Source of the DNA: PALSA-505 sp963702235
GTDB taxonomy: Bacteria; Actinomycetota; Actinomycetes; Streptosporangiales; Streptosporangiaceae
Length of the DNA stretch: 64,000 nt
Assembly: GCA_963702235.1 (NCBI GenBank)
Contig: CAVPBZ010000018.1
Span: forward strand, 806,001 to 870,000
Reading direction: 5' to 3'
Part shown: piece by piece, positions 17,238-25,400 of the stretch
How the letters are laid out: every line of letters starts with the position of its first letter
Numbering within the stretch: the stretch's first letter is position 1
Translations under genes and position numbers: made by a program
Notes under the pieces: generated by a model
The model's input: the letters and a program-made list of their open reading frames with translations, nothing else
Told to the model about the DNA's origin: nothing
The model's database searches: none

Positions 17238-18224
17238 CTACCTGCTGCTTCGCGGGTCGAGTGCGTCACGCAGCCCGTCGCCGAAGAGGTTAAAGGAAAT
17301 GATCGTGATGAAGATGGCCACCCCGGGGATGATCATGTACATGGGGTCGACCTGGTAGAAGCTCTGGGTTACCGCGTTGGACAGCATCTGGCCCCAGCTG
17401 GGGGTCGGCGGGATCAGTCCCACCCCCAGGTAGTCAAGCGCCGCCTCGAACAGGATGTTGGTCGGGATCAGCAGCGTGGAATAGACGAGGATCGGGCCCA
17501 CCAGGTTCGGCAGCAGCTCGCGGAACATGATGTAGGGCCCGCGGGCGCCCAGGCTGCGCGCGGCATCCACGAACTCCCGCTCCCGCAGCGAGAGCGTCTG
17601 GCCGCGGATGATCCGGCCCATGTACGGCCAGGCGAAGAACCCGATGATGAAGATCAGCAGGAACGTCCGCAGCGTGTTGCCGCTGAGCCCGAACGCCGAG
17701 CCGGGGATGACGTCAACCAGCGCGATCGCGAACACGAGCAGCGGGAAGGCGAGGAAGATGTCCATCAGCCGGGCGATCACCGAGTCGACCCAGCCGCCGA
17801 AGTAGCCGGCTACCACTCCCATCACCGCGCCGATGATCACGGCGAGCGCGGTCGCGAGGAACCCGATCAGCAGCGAGTACCGCGCGCCGATCACGGTCCG
17901 CGCCAGCATGTCGCGGCCGGTAACCGGCTCGACGCCGAGCGGGTGCGCGAAGCTGATCCCGCCGAACGGGCCGTTGGGCCGGCTGTACGTCGGGTTGATG
18001 AGGTTCGCGTGGTAGGTGTCCGGGTTCTGGACGAAGAACGGGCCGAAGATGGCGAGGAGGATGAGCAGGATCACGATCACGCCCCCCGCCATCGCGAGCT
18101 TGTCGCGGCGCAACCGCATCAACGCGATCCGGCCCAGTGACCGGCCCTCGATGGCCGCCTTGCTGACTCCCGCGAGAACCGCTTCGGGCGACGCCTCGGG
18201 CGTCATCTCGAGGGGCGTGGTCAT
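17238..18224 (-). CDS. oppC: Oligopeptide ABC transporter permease (OppC/DppC type)
   Basis: 328 residues. An N-terminal cytoplasmic segment (SLGRIALMRLRRDKLAMAGGVIV) is the conserved OppC_N motif. Further along are HPLGVEPVTGRDMLARTVIGARYSL, VVAGYFGGWVDSVIARLMDIFLAFP, the EAA loop EFVDAARSLGARGPYIMFRELLPN and the ending FGDGLRDALDPRS. It is the first gene of the reverse opp operon, with GGAGAG upstream of its ATG and a promoter region of about 195 bp behind it. Confidence 0.93.
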   Translation of the reverse strand: MTTPLEMTPEASPEAVLAGVSKAAIEGRSLGRIALMRLRRDKLAMAGGVIVILLILLAIFGPFFVQNPDTYHANLINPTYSRPNGPFGGISFAHPLGVEPVTGRDMLARTVIGARYSLLIGFLATALAVIIGAVMGVVAGYFGGWVDSVIARLMDIFLAFPLLVFAIALVDVIPGSAFGLSGNTLRTFLLIFIIGFFAWPYMGRIIRGQTLSLREREFVDAARSLGARGPYIMFRELLPNLVGPILVYSTLLIPTNILFEAALDYLGVGLIPPTPSWGQMLSNAVTQSFYQVDPMYMIIPGVAIFITIISFNLFGDGLRDALDPRSSR

Positions 18225-18324
18225 CGCGGCAACTCTCCTGGCTGTCTGGCGGCAGCCTCCTATCCGGCCGTCGCCTCTACCGGGAGAATGTCCCTCGCGG
18301 CACCGAAGCGCCAGAGCGTGGCCT

Positions 18325-18386
18325 GTGTCGTTCCTGGATTGTGACCGTTTTGCGACACCAGCCCGCTCGAGCGAGACTTTATCTCG
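18325..18386 (-). promoter_or_regulatory. Promoter/operator region of the opp operon (candidate)
   Basis: Two dyads lie between oppC and the gene upstream: GTGTCG-N22-CGACAC (18325-18358), enclosing the most AT-rich stretch of the gap, and CGAGA-CTTTA-TCTCG (18372-18386). The first is placed where a promoter for oppC is expected. The second may instead be the 3' hairpin of the preceding aminotransferase-like gene. No confident -35/-10 pair could be assigned. Confidence 0.3.
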
Positions 18387-18419
18387 GGGTTAGGCCGTGA
18401 TCGCGGCAGATCTACCGGA

Positions 18420-19622
18420 CTACCCGAGATCGGCGACCGCCGCGAGCAGCCGGTCCACGTCCGACCGGTCGTTGTAGTGCACGAGCCCGGCCCGCACGGC
18501 GCTGCCGACGTCGCGGAGGCCGAGCGCCCCGGTCAGCTCCCACGCGTAGTTGTGCCCGTCCCACACGTTGATCCCGCGACTGGCCAGCCGCTCCGCCACC
18601 TGCCGCGGTGTGTAGCCGGCCACGGTGAAGAACACGGTCGCCGTCCGCCTGGCCGGGCGGCCGCAGAGGGTGACGTGGCTCATCGAGCCGAGACCGCCGG
18701 TCAGCACCGCGAACAGCTGCTGCTCATGCTGCTCGGCGGCGGCCATCGAGGCCAGCAGCCGGTCCCGCCGGGACCCGGCCGCGGCGTCGTCGAGGCCGGC
18801 CAGGTGCTCGGCGGCCGCGGTCACCCCGGCCAGGTCGGCGAACGGCAGGGTGCCGCGCTCGAACCGGTACGGCACCTGGTCCGACTGCGAGGCCAGCCGG
18901 TCCGGGCGCAGGCCGCGCAGCAGGCCCGGGTCGGCGACCACGGCGCCCACGTGCGGCCCGGACCACTTGTAGGCGCTGGTGGCGTAGAAGTCCGCGCCCA
19001 GCGCGGCCATGTCCACCGGGCCGTGCGGCGTGGCGTGCACGCCGTCCACATAGCTGAGCGCGCCAGCCGCCCGCGCCTTCGCCGTTATCGCGGCCACGTC
19101 GGGCCGGGTGCCGAGCACGTTGCTCGCCGCCGTCACCGCGACCAGCCGGGTACGCGGGCCGATCAGCTCGTCGTACTGAGCGGCCGGCAGCTCCCCAGTC
19201 AACAAGTCGACTTCGGCCCAGCGGACGGTGATGCCGTGCCGCCCGGCCGCCTGCACCCACGGGCGCACGTTCGCGTCGTGATCCAGCCGGGAGACGACGA
19301 CCTCGTCTCCCGCCGCCCAGTCCCGTGCGAGGGTGTCGGCGAGCCGGTAGGTCAGCGTGGTCATGTTCGGGCCGAGGATGACCCCTTCGGCGGTGCCGCC
19401 GGTGAGATCGGCCACCGCCTGGCGGCAGCCGGCCTCGAGGTCATCGGCGCGGCGGCTGGCCGGGAAGGCGCCGCCGCTGTTCCCGAGCCCGGCCCGGTAG
19501 GCGCCGGCGATCGCCTCGATGACCGAGTCCGGCAGCTGGGTGCCCGCCGCGCCGTCCAGGTAGGCGTACCCGCCGGCCAGCGCCGGATAGCCGGCCCGCA
19601 CGCGGCTGACGTCGAACGTCAT
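18420..19622 (-). CDS. Cysteine desulfurase-like PLP-dependent protein (class V aminotransferase fold)
   Basis: 400 residues. Class V aminotransferase fold. YLDGAAGTQLP is near the N terminus, LGPNMTTLTYRLADTLAR is the cofactor phosphate region, DGVHATPHGPVDMAALGADFYATSAYKWSGPHVGAV carries the PLP Schiff-base lysine, and a small C-terminal domain ends at HYNDRSDVDRLL. The order fits the cysteine-desulfurase-like group (TIGR01976 type). The loop that holds the persulfide-forming cysteine in IscS/SufS reads INVWDGHNYAWELTG, with no cysteine, so sulfur mobilisation is unlikely. An isopenicillin-N-epimerase- or lyase-like activity is more probable. It is followed 25 bp upstream by the MDMPI-fold gene on the same strand. 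Confidence 0.82.
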   Translation of the reverse strand: MTFDVSRVRAGYPALAGGYAYLDGAAGTQLPDSVIEAIAGAYRAGLGNSGGAFPASRRADDLEAGCRQAVADLTGGTAEGVILGPNMTTLTYRLADTLARDWAAGDEVVVSRLDHDANVRPWVQAAGRHGITVRWAEVDLLTGELPAAQYDELIGPRTRLVAVTAASNVLGTRPDVAAITAKARAAGALSYVDGVHATPHGPVDMAALGADFYATSAYKWSGPHVGAVVADPGLLRGLRPDRLASQSDQVPYRFERGTLPFADLAGVTAAAEHLAGLDDAAAGSRRDRLLASMAAAEQHEQQLFAVLTGGLGSMSHVTLCGRPARRTATVFFTVAGYTPRQVAERLASRGINVWDGHNYAWELTGALGLRDVGSAVRAGLVHYNDRSDVDRLLAAVADLG

Positions 19623-19647
19623 AGGTACTGATCTTGCCGGGTGCCGG

Positions 19648-20292
19648 TCAGTTGCCGGCCACCGGGCTCCAGTCTGGCGAGCGGCCTGAGGCCACCAGCA
19701 GCGCGTGCCAAGCGTCCCGGCCAGCCCCGGCCTCGGTCACCGGCAGGTGCGGCACTCCGGCCTGCCAGCCCGCCACCAGCACCTCCGGCCTGGCCGGCCG
19801 GTAGTCCTTGCCCAGCGCACGGGCCAGGTCCCACGCGTGCAGGTGCCATTCCGCGCAGACCCAGCCGGCCATGCTGCCGACGCTCACATCGGTGCTGGCG
19901 TACCAGTGATGCGGGAGATCCCAGACGGCGCGCAGCCGCCGGGCATACAGCCGCGCCGACTCGGCGAACGCCAGGATCTGCTCGGGCCCCGGCGCATCGG
20001 GCAGCGCGGCCAGTTCGGCCGCGTTCTGCCGGGCCAGCTTGCGCCCGAGCTTGTCCGGCTGCACGCCGGTAGCCAGCAGCCTGGCCAGGCGGCTGGAGGG
20101 CGCGTCATCCAGGTACTCGTGGTAATCATCGGCCACGCACCGCAGATGACCGGCCAGGTCGGCCGCGCGCCACTCGGTGCACGGCGTGGGCGCCAGCCAC
20201 GACTCGTCGGTGAACTGCGCAGACAGCTCGCAGATCACGGTGACCCCGTCGCGAAATGCGGCCAGCGCCTGGTCCGGCGACCAGTCGGTCAT
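19648..20292 (-). CDS. DinB/mycothiol-dependent maleylpyruvate isomerase-fold protein (TIGR03083 type)
   Basis: 214 residues. WLAPTPCTEWRAADLAGHLRCVADDY is the conserved N-terminal segment of the MDMPI_N fold, and GSMAGWVCAEWHLHAWDLARAL is the second. Their histidines (AGHL and WHLHAWD) form the usual three-His metal site. Most family members are thiol-dependent metalloenzymes tied to mycothiol in actinobacteria, but the reaction of this one cannot be read from the sequence. It lies just upstream of and co-directional with the PLP protein, suggesting one transcript. Confidence 0.8.
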   Translation of the reverse strand: MTDWSPDQALAAFRDGVTVICELSAQFTDESWLAPTPCTEWRAADLAGHLRCVADDYHEYLDDAPSSRLARLLATGVQPDKLGRKLARQNAAELAALPDAPGPEQILAFAESARLYARRLRAVWDLPHHWYASTDVSVGSMAGWVCAEWHLHAWDLARALGKDYRPARPEVLVAGWQAGVPHLPVTEAGAGRDAWHALLVASGRSPDWSPVAGN

Positions 20293-20528
20293 AGGCCCCC
20301 GCCAGCCTGAACGCCGGCATGGGTGCGCACCATGGTTCCTCCCCGCCCAGCACCCCTAGCAACGCGCCCGGGGCCCATCCCCCCGGCGCCGGCCAGGCAC
20401 GGCACCAGGCACCCCGGGGTAGCCAGCGTGCCAGAGTCACCGGCTCACCGCCACCCCTCGGAGCAGGAATCATCATTACTTAGCGTGATATATCCCCTGT
20501 TCCGGGCGATGCCCGGGCAGAAACCCGG
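20293..20528 (+). promoter_or_regulatory. Divergent intergenic region between MDMPI-fold gene and ABC exporter
   Basis: About 235 bp separate divergently transcribed genes, so promoters for both directions should be here. The part nearest the exporter (around 20470-20495) is distinctly AT-rich, with a gatatat element as a possible -10, but no clear -35 partner was seen. Confidence 0.35.
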
Positions 20529-22391
20529 ATGACATCGGCCCGGGCCGCGATTAGCCTCCAGTCAATGCCCCCCGAACGCGCTCGCAGCGGCTCCCGCCTG
20601 CCCGCACCGGGGTCTTCGGTGGCGGGACTACGGCGGATCAGCCCGTACCTCCGCCCCTACCTCCCGCAGCTGGCCATCATGCTCGTGGCGGCGCTGGCCG
20701 GCGTGGCCGCCCAGCTGGCCATCCCGCTGCTGGCCAAGTCGGTGATCGACGGGGCGCTTGGCCAGCACCGCCGGGGGCTGCTCATACCGCTCGGCCTGGC
20801 CGTGACCGGCCTCGGGGTGGCGGAGGCGGCGGCCATGCTGATCCGCCGCTGGGTGCAGGCCAGCGCGGTCACCGGCATCGAGCGGACCATCCGCGGGGAT
20901 CTCTACGCGCACGTGCAGCGGCTGCACGCCGGCTTTCACGATGCCTGGCAGTCCGGCCAGCTGCTGTCCCGGGCCACCACGGACCTGTCGGCGATCCGCC
21001 GGTTCGCCGGGTTCGGCCTGGTGTTCTTCATCACCAACGTGGTGACGTTCGCGGCCGTGGTGATCCTGCTGGTCCGGCTGAACTGGTGGCTCGGGCTGCT
21101 CACCGGGTGCGTGTTCGCCCCGGTGGTGGCGGTGTGCGCCAGGTTCGAGCGGCGGTACCGGGTGCTGTCCCGGCGCGCGCAGGACCAGCAGGGCGACCTG
21201 GCCACCTATATCGAGGAGGCGGCCGCGGGCATCCGGGTGCTCAAGGCTCTCGGCCGCACCGGCGAGGCGGGCCGGCAGCACGCCGGCCAGTCGGCCGCGA
21301 TCTACCGGACGCAGGTGGAGAAGGCCAGGCTGCTGGGCAGCTTCTGGGCGGTCCTCGACCTGATCCCCAACGCCGCGCTCGGGTTCATCCTGCTGCTCGG
21401 GGCGTTCGCCGTCGGCTGGCACGAGCTGACGCTGGGCGGCCTCGTCGCGTTCATCGCGCTGGCGCTGCAGCTCGTCTGGCCGATCGAGGCGATGGGCTAC
21501 ATCCTGGCCACGGCCCAGGAGGCCGCGACGGCGGCGCAGCGGGTGTTCGAGCTGTTCGACACGCCGCCCGCGATCACCGGCCGCCGCTCCGGCGGCGCCG
21601 GCCCGGCCCGGGCGCCCGCCCCGGCGGGCGGCCAGGCGCGAGCGCCAGGGGCGCACCTGGTCTTCGACGCCGTGGCGTTCGGCTACCCGGGCGCGGGCCG
21701 CCAGGTGCTCAGCGACATCACCCTGGACGTCGAGCCGGGCACGACCGTGGTGCTGGCCGGCGCCACCGGATCGGGCAAGACGACCCTGCTGCAGCTGGTG
21801 CCGCGGCTGGCCGACGTCACCGCGGGCTCGGTCCGGCTGGACGGCACAGACGTCAGGGACCTGCCGCTCGACGTGCTGCGGGCCCGGGTGGCCTGCGCGT
21901 TCGAGGACGCCACCCTGTTCTCGGCCAGCGTGCGGGAAAACGTCACGTTCGGCGCCCCGGACGCGTCCGAGCAGGACATCGCCGCCGCGCTCGACGCCGC
22001 CCAGGCGGCCTTCGCCTACGAGCTGCCGTGGGGACTGGACACCCGGATCGGCGAGCAGGGCATGAGCCTGTCCGGCGGGCAGCGGCAGCGCATCGCGCTG
22101 GCCCGCGCCATCCTGGCCCGGCCGCAGGTGCTGCTGCTCGACGACCCGCTGTCCGCGGTCGATGTGCAGACCGAGGCCAGGGCGACGCGCGCCCTCGGCC
22201 GGGTGCTCAGGCAGACCACGGCCCTGGTCGTCGCGCACCGGCCGTCCACGGTGCTGCTGGCCGACACCGTGGCGCTGCTGGACGGCGGGGTGATCGCCGC
22301 CACCGGCACGCACGACGAGCTGATGGCGTCCCGGCCTGCCTACCGGGATCTGATGACGATGGCCGCCTCCCCCCAGGAGGTGACCAGGTGA
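20529..22391 (+). CDS. ABC exporter subunit with degenerate catalytic site (heterodimer partner 1)
   Basis: 620 residues. Six-helix exporter membrane domain (about 35-330), then a nucleotide-binding domain: Walker A AGATGSGKTT, signature LSGGQRQR, Walker B VLLLDDPLSAVD and H-loop VVAHRPSTV. The residue after the Walker B aspartate is Asp instead of the catalytic Glu, the change seen in the non-hydrolysing site of heterodimeric exporters such as TM287/288 and TmrAB. The next gene supplies a subunit with an intact Walker B. The GTGA overlap couples their translation. The substrate is unknown; multidrug or lipid export is typical. Confidence 0.9.
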   Translation: MTSARAAISLQSMPPERARSGSRLPAPGSSVAGLRRISPYLRPYLPQLAIMLVAALAGVAAQLAIPLLAKSVIDGALGQHRRGLLIPLGLAVTGLGVAEAAAMLIRRWVQASAVTGIERTIRGDLYAHVQRLHAGFHDAWQSGQLLSRATTDLSAIRRFAGFGLVFFITNVVTFAAVVILLVRLNWWLGLLTGCVFAPVVAVCARFERRYRVLSRRAQDQQGDLATYIEEAAAGIRVLKALGRTGEAGRQHAGQSAAIYRTQVEKARLLGSFWAVLDLIPNAALGFILLLGAFAVGWHELTLGGLVAFIALALQLVWPIEAMGYILATAQEAATAAQRVFELFDTPPAITGRRSGGAGPARAPAPAGGQARAPGAHLVFDAVAFGYPGAGRQVLSDITLDVEPGTTVVLAGATGSGKTTLLQLVPRLADVTAGSVRLDGTDVRDLPLDVLRARVACAFEDATLFSASVRENVTFGAPDASEQDIAAALDAAQAAFAYELPWGLDTRIGEQGMSLSGGQRQRIALARAILARPQVLLLDDPLSAVDVQTEARATRALGRVLRQTTALVVAHRPSTVLLADTVALLDGGVIAATGTHDELMASRPAYRDLMTMAASPQEVTR

Positions 22392-24211
22392 CGGCGCAGC
22401 CCTGGCGCGGCCTGGCCGCCGCGGAGACCGAGGAAACCACCGCGAGCGCGGCCGCGCTGCTGCGCGGCCGCAGCCGCCGCCTGCTCGCCGACCTGCTGCG
22501 CGGCGACCGGCGCCGGGTGGCCGTGGCGATGGCGCTCATCGTGACCGCCAGCCTGGCCGCGCTGGCCGGCCCGTGGCTGGTCGGGGTGGGCATCGACCGG
22601 GGCATCCCGCCGCTGGCCCGCAGCCATGACGCCGCGCCGCTGCTGGTCCTGACGGCCGCGTTCGCCGTCACCGTGGCCGTGCAGGCGGTGGCGACCCGCA
22701 GCTTCACCTACTCAATGGGCAGGCTCGGCGAGCGGGTCGTGCTGGACCTGCGCCAGCGGCTGTTCGCGCACTTCAGCCACCTGTCGGTGTCGTTCCACGA
22801 GGAGTACACCTCAGGCCGGGTCATCTCCCGGCAGACCTCGGACATCGACACGATCTCCGCGCTGTTCGAGGACGGCCTCGACTCGCTCGTCTCCGCGGTC
22901 CTGACGCTGCTGCTGGTCGGCGCGGGAATGCTGCTGCTGGACTGGCCGCTCGGGCTGGTCGTGCTGGCCGGCTTCGGCCCGCTGACCTGGCTGACCGCGT
23001 GGTTCCGGCGCGAGTCGGCGGTCGCCTACCGGCGCAGCCGGGAGTCGATCGCGCAGGTGATCGTCCAGTTCGTCGAGACGATGGCCGGGATCCGCGCCGT
23101 GCAGGCGTTCCGCCGCGAGCCCAGGAACGACGAGATCTTCGGCGAGCTGAACGCCGGCTACTACGCCGCGAGCCTGCGCTCGTTCCGGCTGGTCGCGCTG
23201 TACGCGCCCGGGATCGCGCTGGTGGGCAACGTCATCACCGGGATGGTACTGGGCTACGGCGGCCTGCGGGTCATCGACGGCGACATCAAGGTGGGGGTGC
23301 TGGTCACCTTCCTGCTCTACCTGCGCCGCTTCTTCGACCCGCTGCAGGATCTCGCCCAGTTCTACAACGCCTTCCAGAGCGCGGCGGCTGCCCTGGAGAA
23401 GATCTCCGGCGTGCTCGCCGAGCGTCCGTCGGTGCCCGCTCCCGCATCCCGCGTTCGGCTGCCCGATCGTAACGGCGGCGGGCGCAGCGTGCGGTTCGCG
23501 TCGGTCACGTTCGGGTACCGGGCGGAAGCCATCATCGGTGACCTCAGCCTGGACATCCCGGCGGGACAGACGACGGCGCTCGTCGGCACCACCGGCGCGG
23601 GCAAGACCACCGTGGCCCGGCTGCTGGCCAGGTTCTACGACCCGGACAGCGGCCGCGTCCTGCTCGACGGGGTGGACCTGCGGGACCTGGACGACCCGAC
23701 GCTGCGCGCCGAGGTGGTCATGATCACTCAGGAGAACTTCCTGTTCAGCGGGACGATCGCGGACAACATCGGGCTCGGCAAGCCGGCCGCGGACCGGGCC
23801 GAGATCGAGTCGGCGGCGCGGGCGATCGGCGCCGGGGAATTCATCGCCGCGCTGCCCGGCGGCTACGACGCGGACGTGGGCAAGCGGGGCGGGCGGCTGT
23901 CAGCCGGGCAGCGTCAGCTGATCTCATTCGCCCGGGCCTTCCTCGCGGCCCCGGCCGTGCTCATCCTGGACGAGGCCACCTCGCTTCTTGATATTCCTTC
24001 CGAACGAATGGTGCAGCGAGCCCTGCGCACGATGCTGGGCGGCCGCACCGCGCTGATCATCGCGCACCGGCTGTCCACGGTGGAGATCGCCGACCGGGTG
24101 CTGGTCCTGGACCGCGGCCGGGTCGTGCAGGACGGGCCGCCCGGCGCGCTGCTGGCCGGCGAGGGCAGGTTCGCCCGGATGCACCGGAGCTGGCAGGCCG
24201 GACTGGCGTGA
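22388..24211 (+). CDS. ABC exporter subunit with canonical catalytic site (heterodimer partner 2)
   Basis: 607 residues from the GTG that overlaps the previous stop. Membrane domain at about 45-330 with GLRVIDGDIKVGVLVTFLLYLRRFFDP near its end, then an NBD: Walker A GTTGAGKTT, Q-loop MITQENFLFSGTI, signature LSAGQRQL, Walker B VLILDEATSLLD and H-loop IIAHRLSTV. Walker B has the catalytic Glu, while the signature has Ala for the first Gly. In a heterodimer that variant signature would face the partner's degenerate Walker B, giving one active and one impaired ATP site. This complementarity supports a one-to-one heterodimer. Confidence 0.92.
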   Translation: MTAQPWRGLAAAETEETTASAAALLRGRSRRLLADLLRGDRRRVAVAMALIVTASLAALAGPWLVGVGIDRGIPPLARSHDAAPLLVLTAAFAVTVAVQAVATRSFTYSMGRLGERVVLDLRQRLFAHFSHLSVSFHEEYTSGRVISRQTSDIDTISALFEDGLDSLVSAVLTLLLVGAGMLLLDWPLGLVVLAGFGPLTWLTAWFRRESAVAYRRSRESIAQVIVQFVETMAGIRAVQAFRREPRNDEIFGELNAGYYAASLRSFRLVALYAPGIALVGNVITGMVLGYGGLRVIDGDIKVGVLVTFLLYLRRFFDPLQDLAQFYNAFQSAAAALEKISGVLAERPSVPAPASRVRLPDRNGGGRSVRFASVTFGYRAEAIIGDLSLDIPAGQTTALVGTTGAGKTTVARLLARFYDPDSGRVLLDGVDLRDLDDPTLRAEVVMITQENFLFSGTIADNIGLGKPAADRAEIESAARAIGAGEFIAALPGGYDADVGKRGGRLSAGQRQLISFARAFLAAPAVLILDEATSLLDIPSERMVQRALRTMLGGRTALIIAHRLSTVEIADRVLVLDRGRVVQDGPPGALLAGEGRFARMHRSWQAGLA

Positions 24212-24352
24212 CCGGGCCCCGGCGCCCGCCCGGCCCGCCGGGGGCGCTATCTGCCGGCTTGTGCGGCCCGGGACCTGGCGGCCCCTTATCCTGCTTGGTG
24301 GCGGCCGGGCAGGCACGGGTTCGCCCGGTGAACCGCTGATCAGCTGCCCGCG

Positions 24353-24371
24353 TTTATGAATTGTTCATAAA
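24353..24371. promoter_or_regulatory. Perfect AT-rich dyad TTTATGAA-TTG-TTCATAAA
   Basis: An 8-bp arm, 3-bp spacer and 8-bp arm, perfectly symmetric, in an otherwise 70+% GC genome. It lies 55 bp upstream of the small ORF at 24427. Its form is that of a dimeric repressor operator, and it probably overlaps the promoter. Confidence 0.6.
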
Positions 24372-24426
24372 TTCGTGACTGATTCCGGGGCCCGCCGGGA
24401 ATTCGTGCCCGCAAGGGAGGAGAAAT

Positions 24427-24819
24427 ATGGTGTTTAGCGGCCACCGCGTCAGCCAGGAAGCGGAAGAGAAGTACGCCGCAGATGTCGCGCTCGGGGACAA
24501 ATTCACTGGGCTACTCGAGGCGGCCAGGATGGCCGAAGCGCAGCTGCGCCAGGCCCAGGCCCGCCGCGGCGGGCTGCAGGAGCTGCACGACCTCGGCAAG
24601 GCACTGGATACCGCGCTGACCGAGGCGATGCGGTCGGCGTTCGCAGCCCAGCGCGCCGCCATCGGCGCCCGCGGTTACGACGACCGGATCTACCGCAGGA
24701 AAGCCATGGCTACCTCGGCCGTCAGGCTGTGGACCGCGGAGGCGGAGGCGCTGCTGACGCTGCGTGAGGCGCACCGGCTGGGCGGCATCGTCCGGGTGCC
24801 CCCGGCGCCCGCGGCCTGA
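24427..24819 (+). CDS. Hypothetical helical protein, 130 aa
   Basis: Not recognised. 130 residues, predicted almost wholly alpha-helical, soluble, rich in Ala, Arg, Leu and Glu, with heptad-like stretches (LEAARMAEAQLRQAQARRGGL) and no cysteines. GGGAGGAG is a strong ribosome-binding site 5-6 bases before the ATG, and a perfect operator-like dyad lies upstream, so it is a real gene that is probably regulated on its own. It stands between the ABC exporter and the DUF5999 gene, on the same strand as both. Confidence 0.7.
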   Translation: MVFSGHRVSQEAEEKYAADVALGDKFTGLLEAARMAEAQLRQAQARRGGLQELHDLGKALDTALTEAMRSAFAAQRAAIGARGYDDRIYRRKAMATSAVRLWTAEAEALLTLREAHRLGGIVRVPPAPAA

Positions 24820-25028
24820 CGCAGCGGACCGGTGCGGGCCGGCGTGTCGGCGGGCGCGGGCGCGTGGTCAGGAGCAGTCTGGGTGATGCGGATGTCACGC
24901 GTGATTGCCCGGGCTATCACGCGGCGTAGTCAATAAACACCAGGACGTATGGCTGCCGGAAACTACAAAGGATGACAACGCAAACAGTCACAACGGGCCA
25001 TGTCGTGAAGGCAGGTCATCCGGCACAC

Positions 25029-25067
25029 TAGAATGTGACCAACACCATAACGAGGAAATGACCAGGA
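25029..25067 (+). promoter_or_regulatory. Candidate -10 element and ribosome-binding site for the DUF5999 gene
   Basis: TAGAAT at 25029-25034 resembles a -10 hexamer and AGGAGG at 25062-25067 is an ideal ribosome-binding site 9 bases before the ATG. The -35 region (GTGAAG) is a poor match to the consensus, so another sigma factor or an activator may be involved. The roughly 130 bp upstream are less GC-rich than the surrounding genome. Confidence 0.4.
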
Positions 25068-25076
25068 GGCACCGTA

Positions 25077-25361
25077 ATGTGCCCGCACACGCCAACCTGT
25101 CCGGCGCCTTCAGCACCGGACCGTGAGGCGGCCCGTACGCTCATCAGCCACCCGGAGCAGGGCTGGAGCCTGCTCTGCAACGGCATTGTTATCTTCGATG
25201 ACACCGGGGAACTGCTCCCCGACGGCGACGCCATCGGGCCGCACCGGCCCACCGACATGCCCCTGCAAGACCACGCCGGATACGGTGCCGGCCGCGACCG
25301 CGGCGCACGCAACGTGTACAGCGGCGGCCCTGCCGCGGCACCGGACTCGCCAGCCGCATAG
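25077..25361 (+). CDS. DUF5999 family protein
   Basis: 94 residues. The conserved core DREAARTLISHPEQGWSLLCNGIVIFDDTGELLPDG, followed by PHRP, matches the small actinobacterial family DUF5999, and the N-terminal MCPHTPTCPAP carries the family's paired Cys/His residues. These could bind metal together with the cysteine in LLCNG, but no function is established. The C-terminal 30 residues are a low-complexity Gly/Ala/Pro/Arg extension beyond the usual family length. A very good AGGAGG site supports the start. Confidence 0.85.
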   Translation: MCPHTPTCPAPSAPDREAARTLISHPEQGWSLLCNGIVIFDDTGELLPDGDAIGPHRPTDMPLQDHAGYGAGRDRGARNVYSGGPAAAPDSPAA

Positions 25362-25400
25362 CCGGCCTGTCCGCCCACTCCCGCGCCCGCTCCGCGGTGT

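Noticed and set aside
24212..24300. Intrinsic terminator after the ABC exporter
   Set aside because: A GC-rich imperfect stem can be drawn (gcgccc with gggcgc) but the loop is long, the stem short and there is no T-run.
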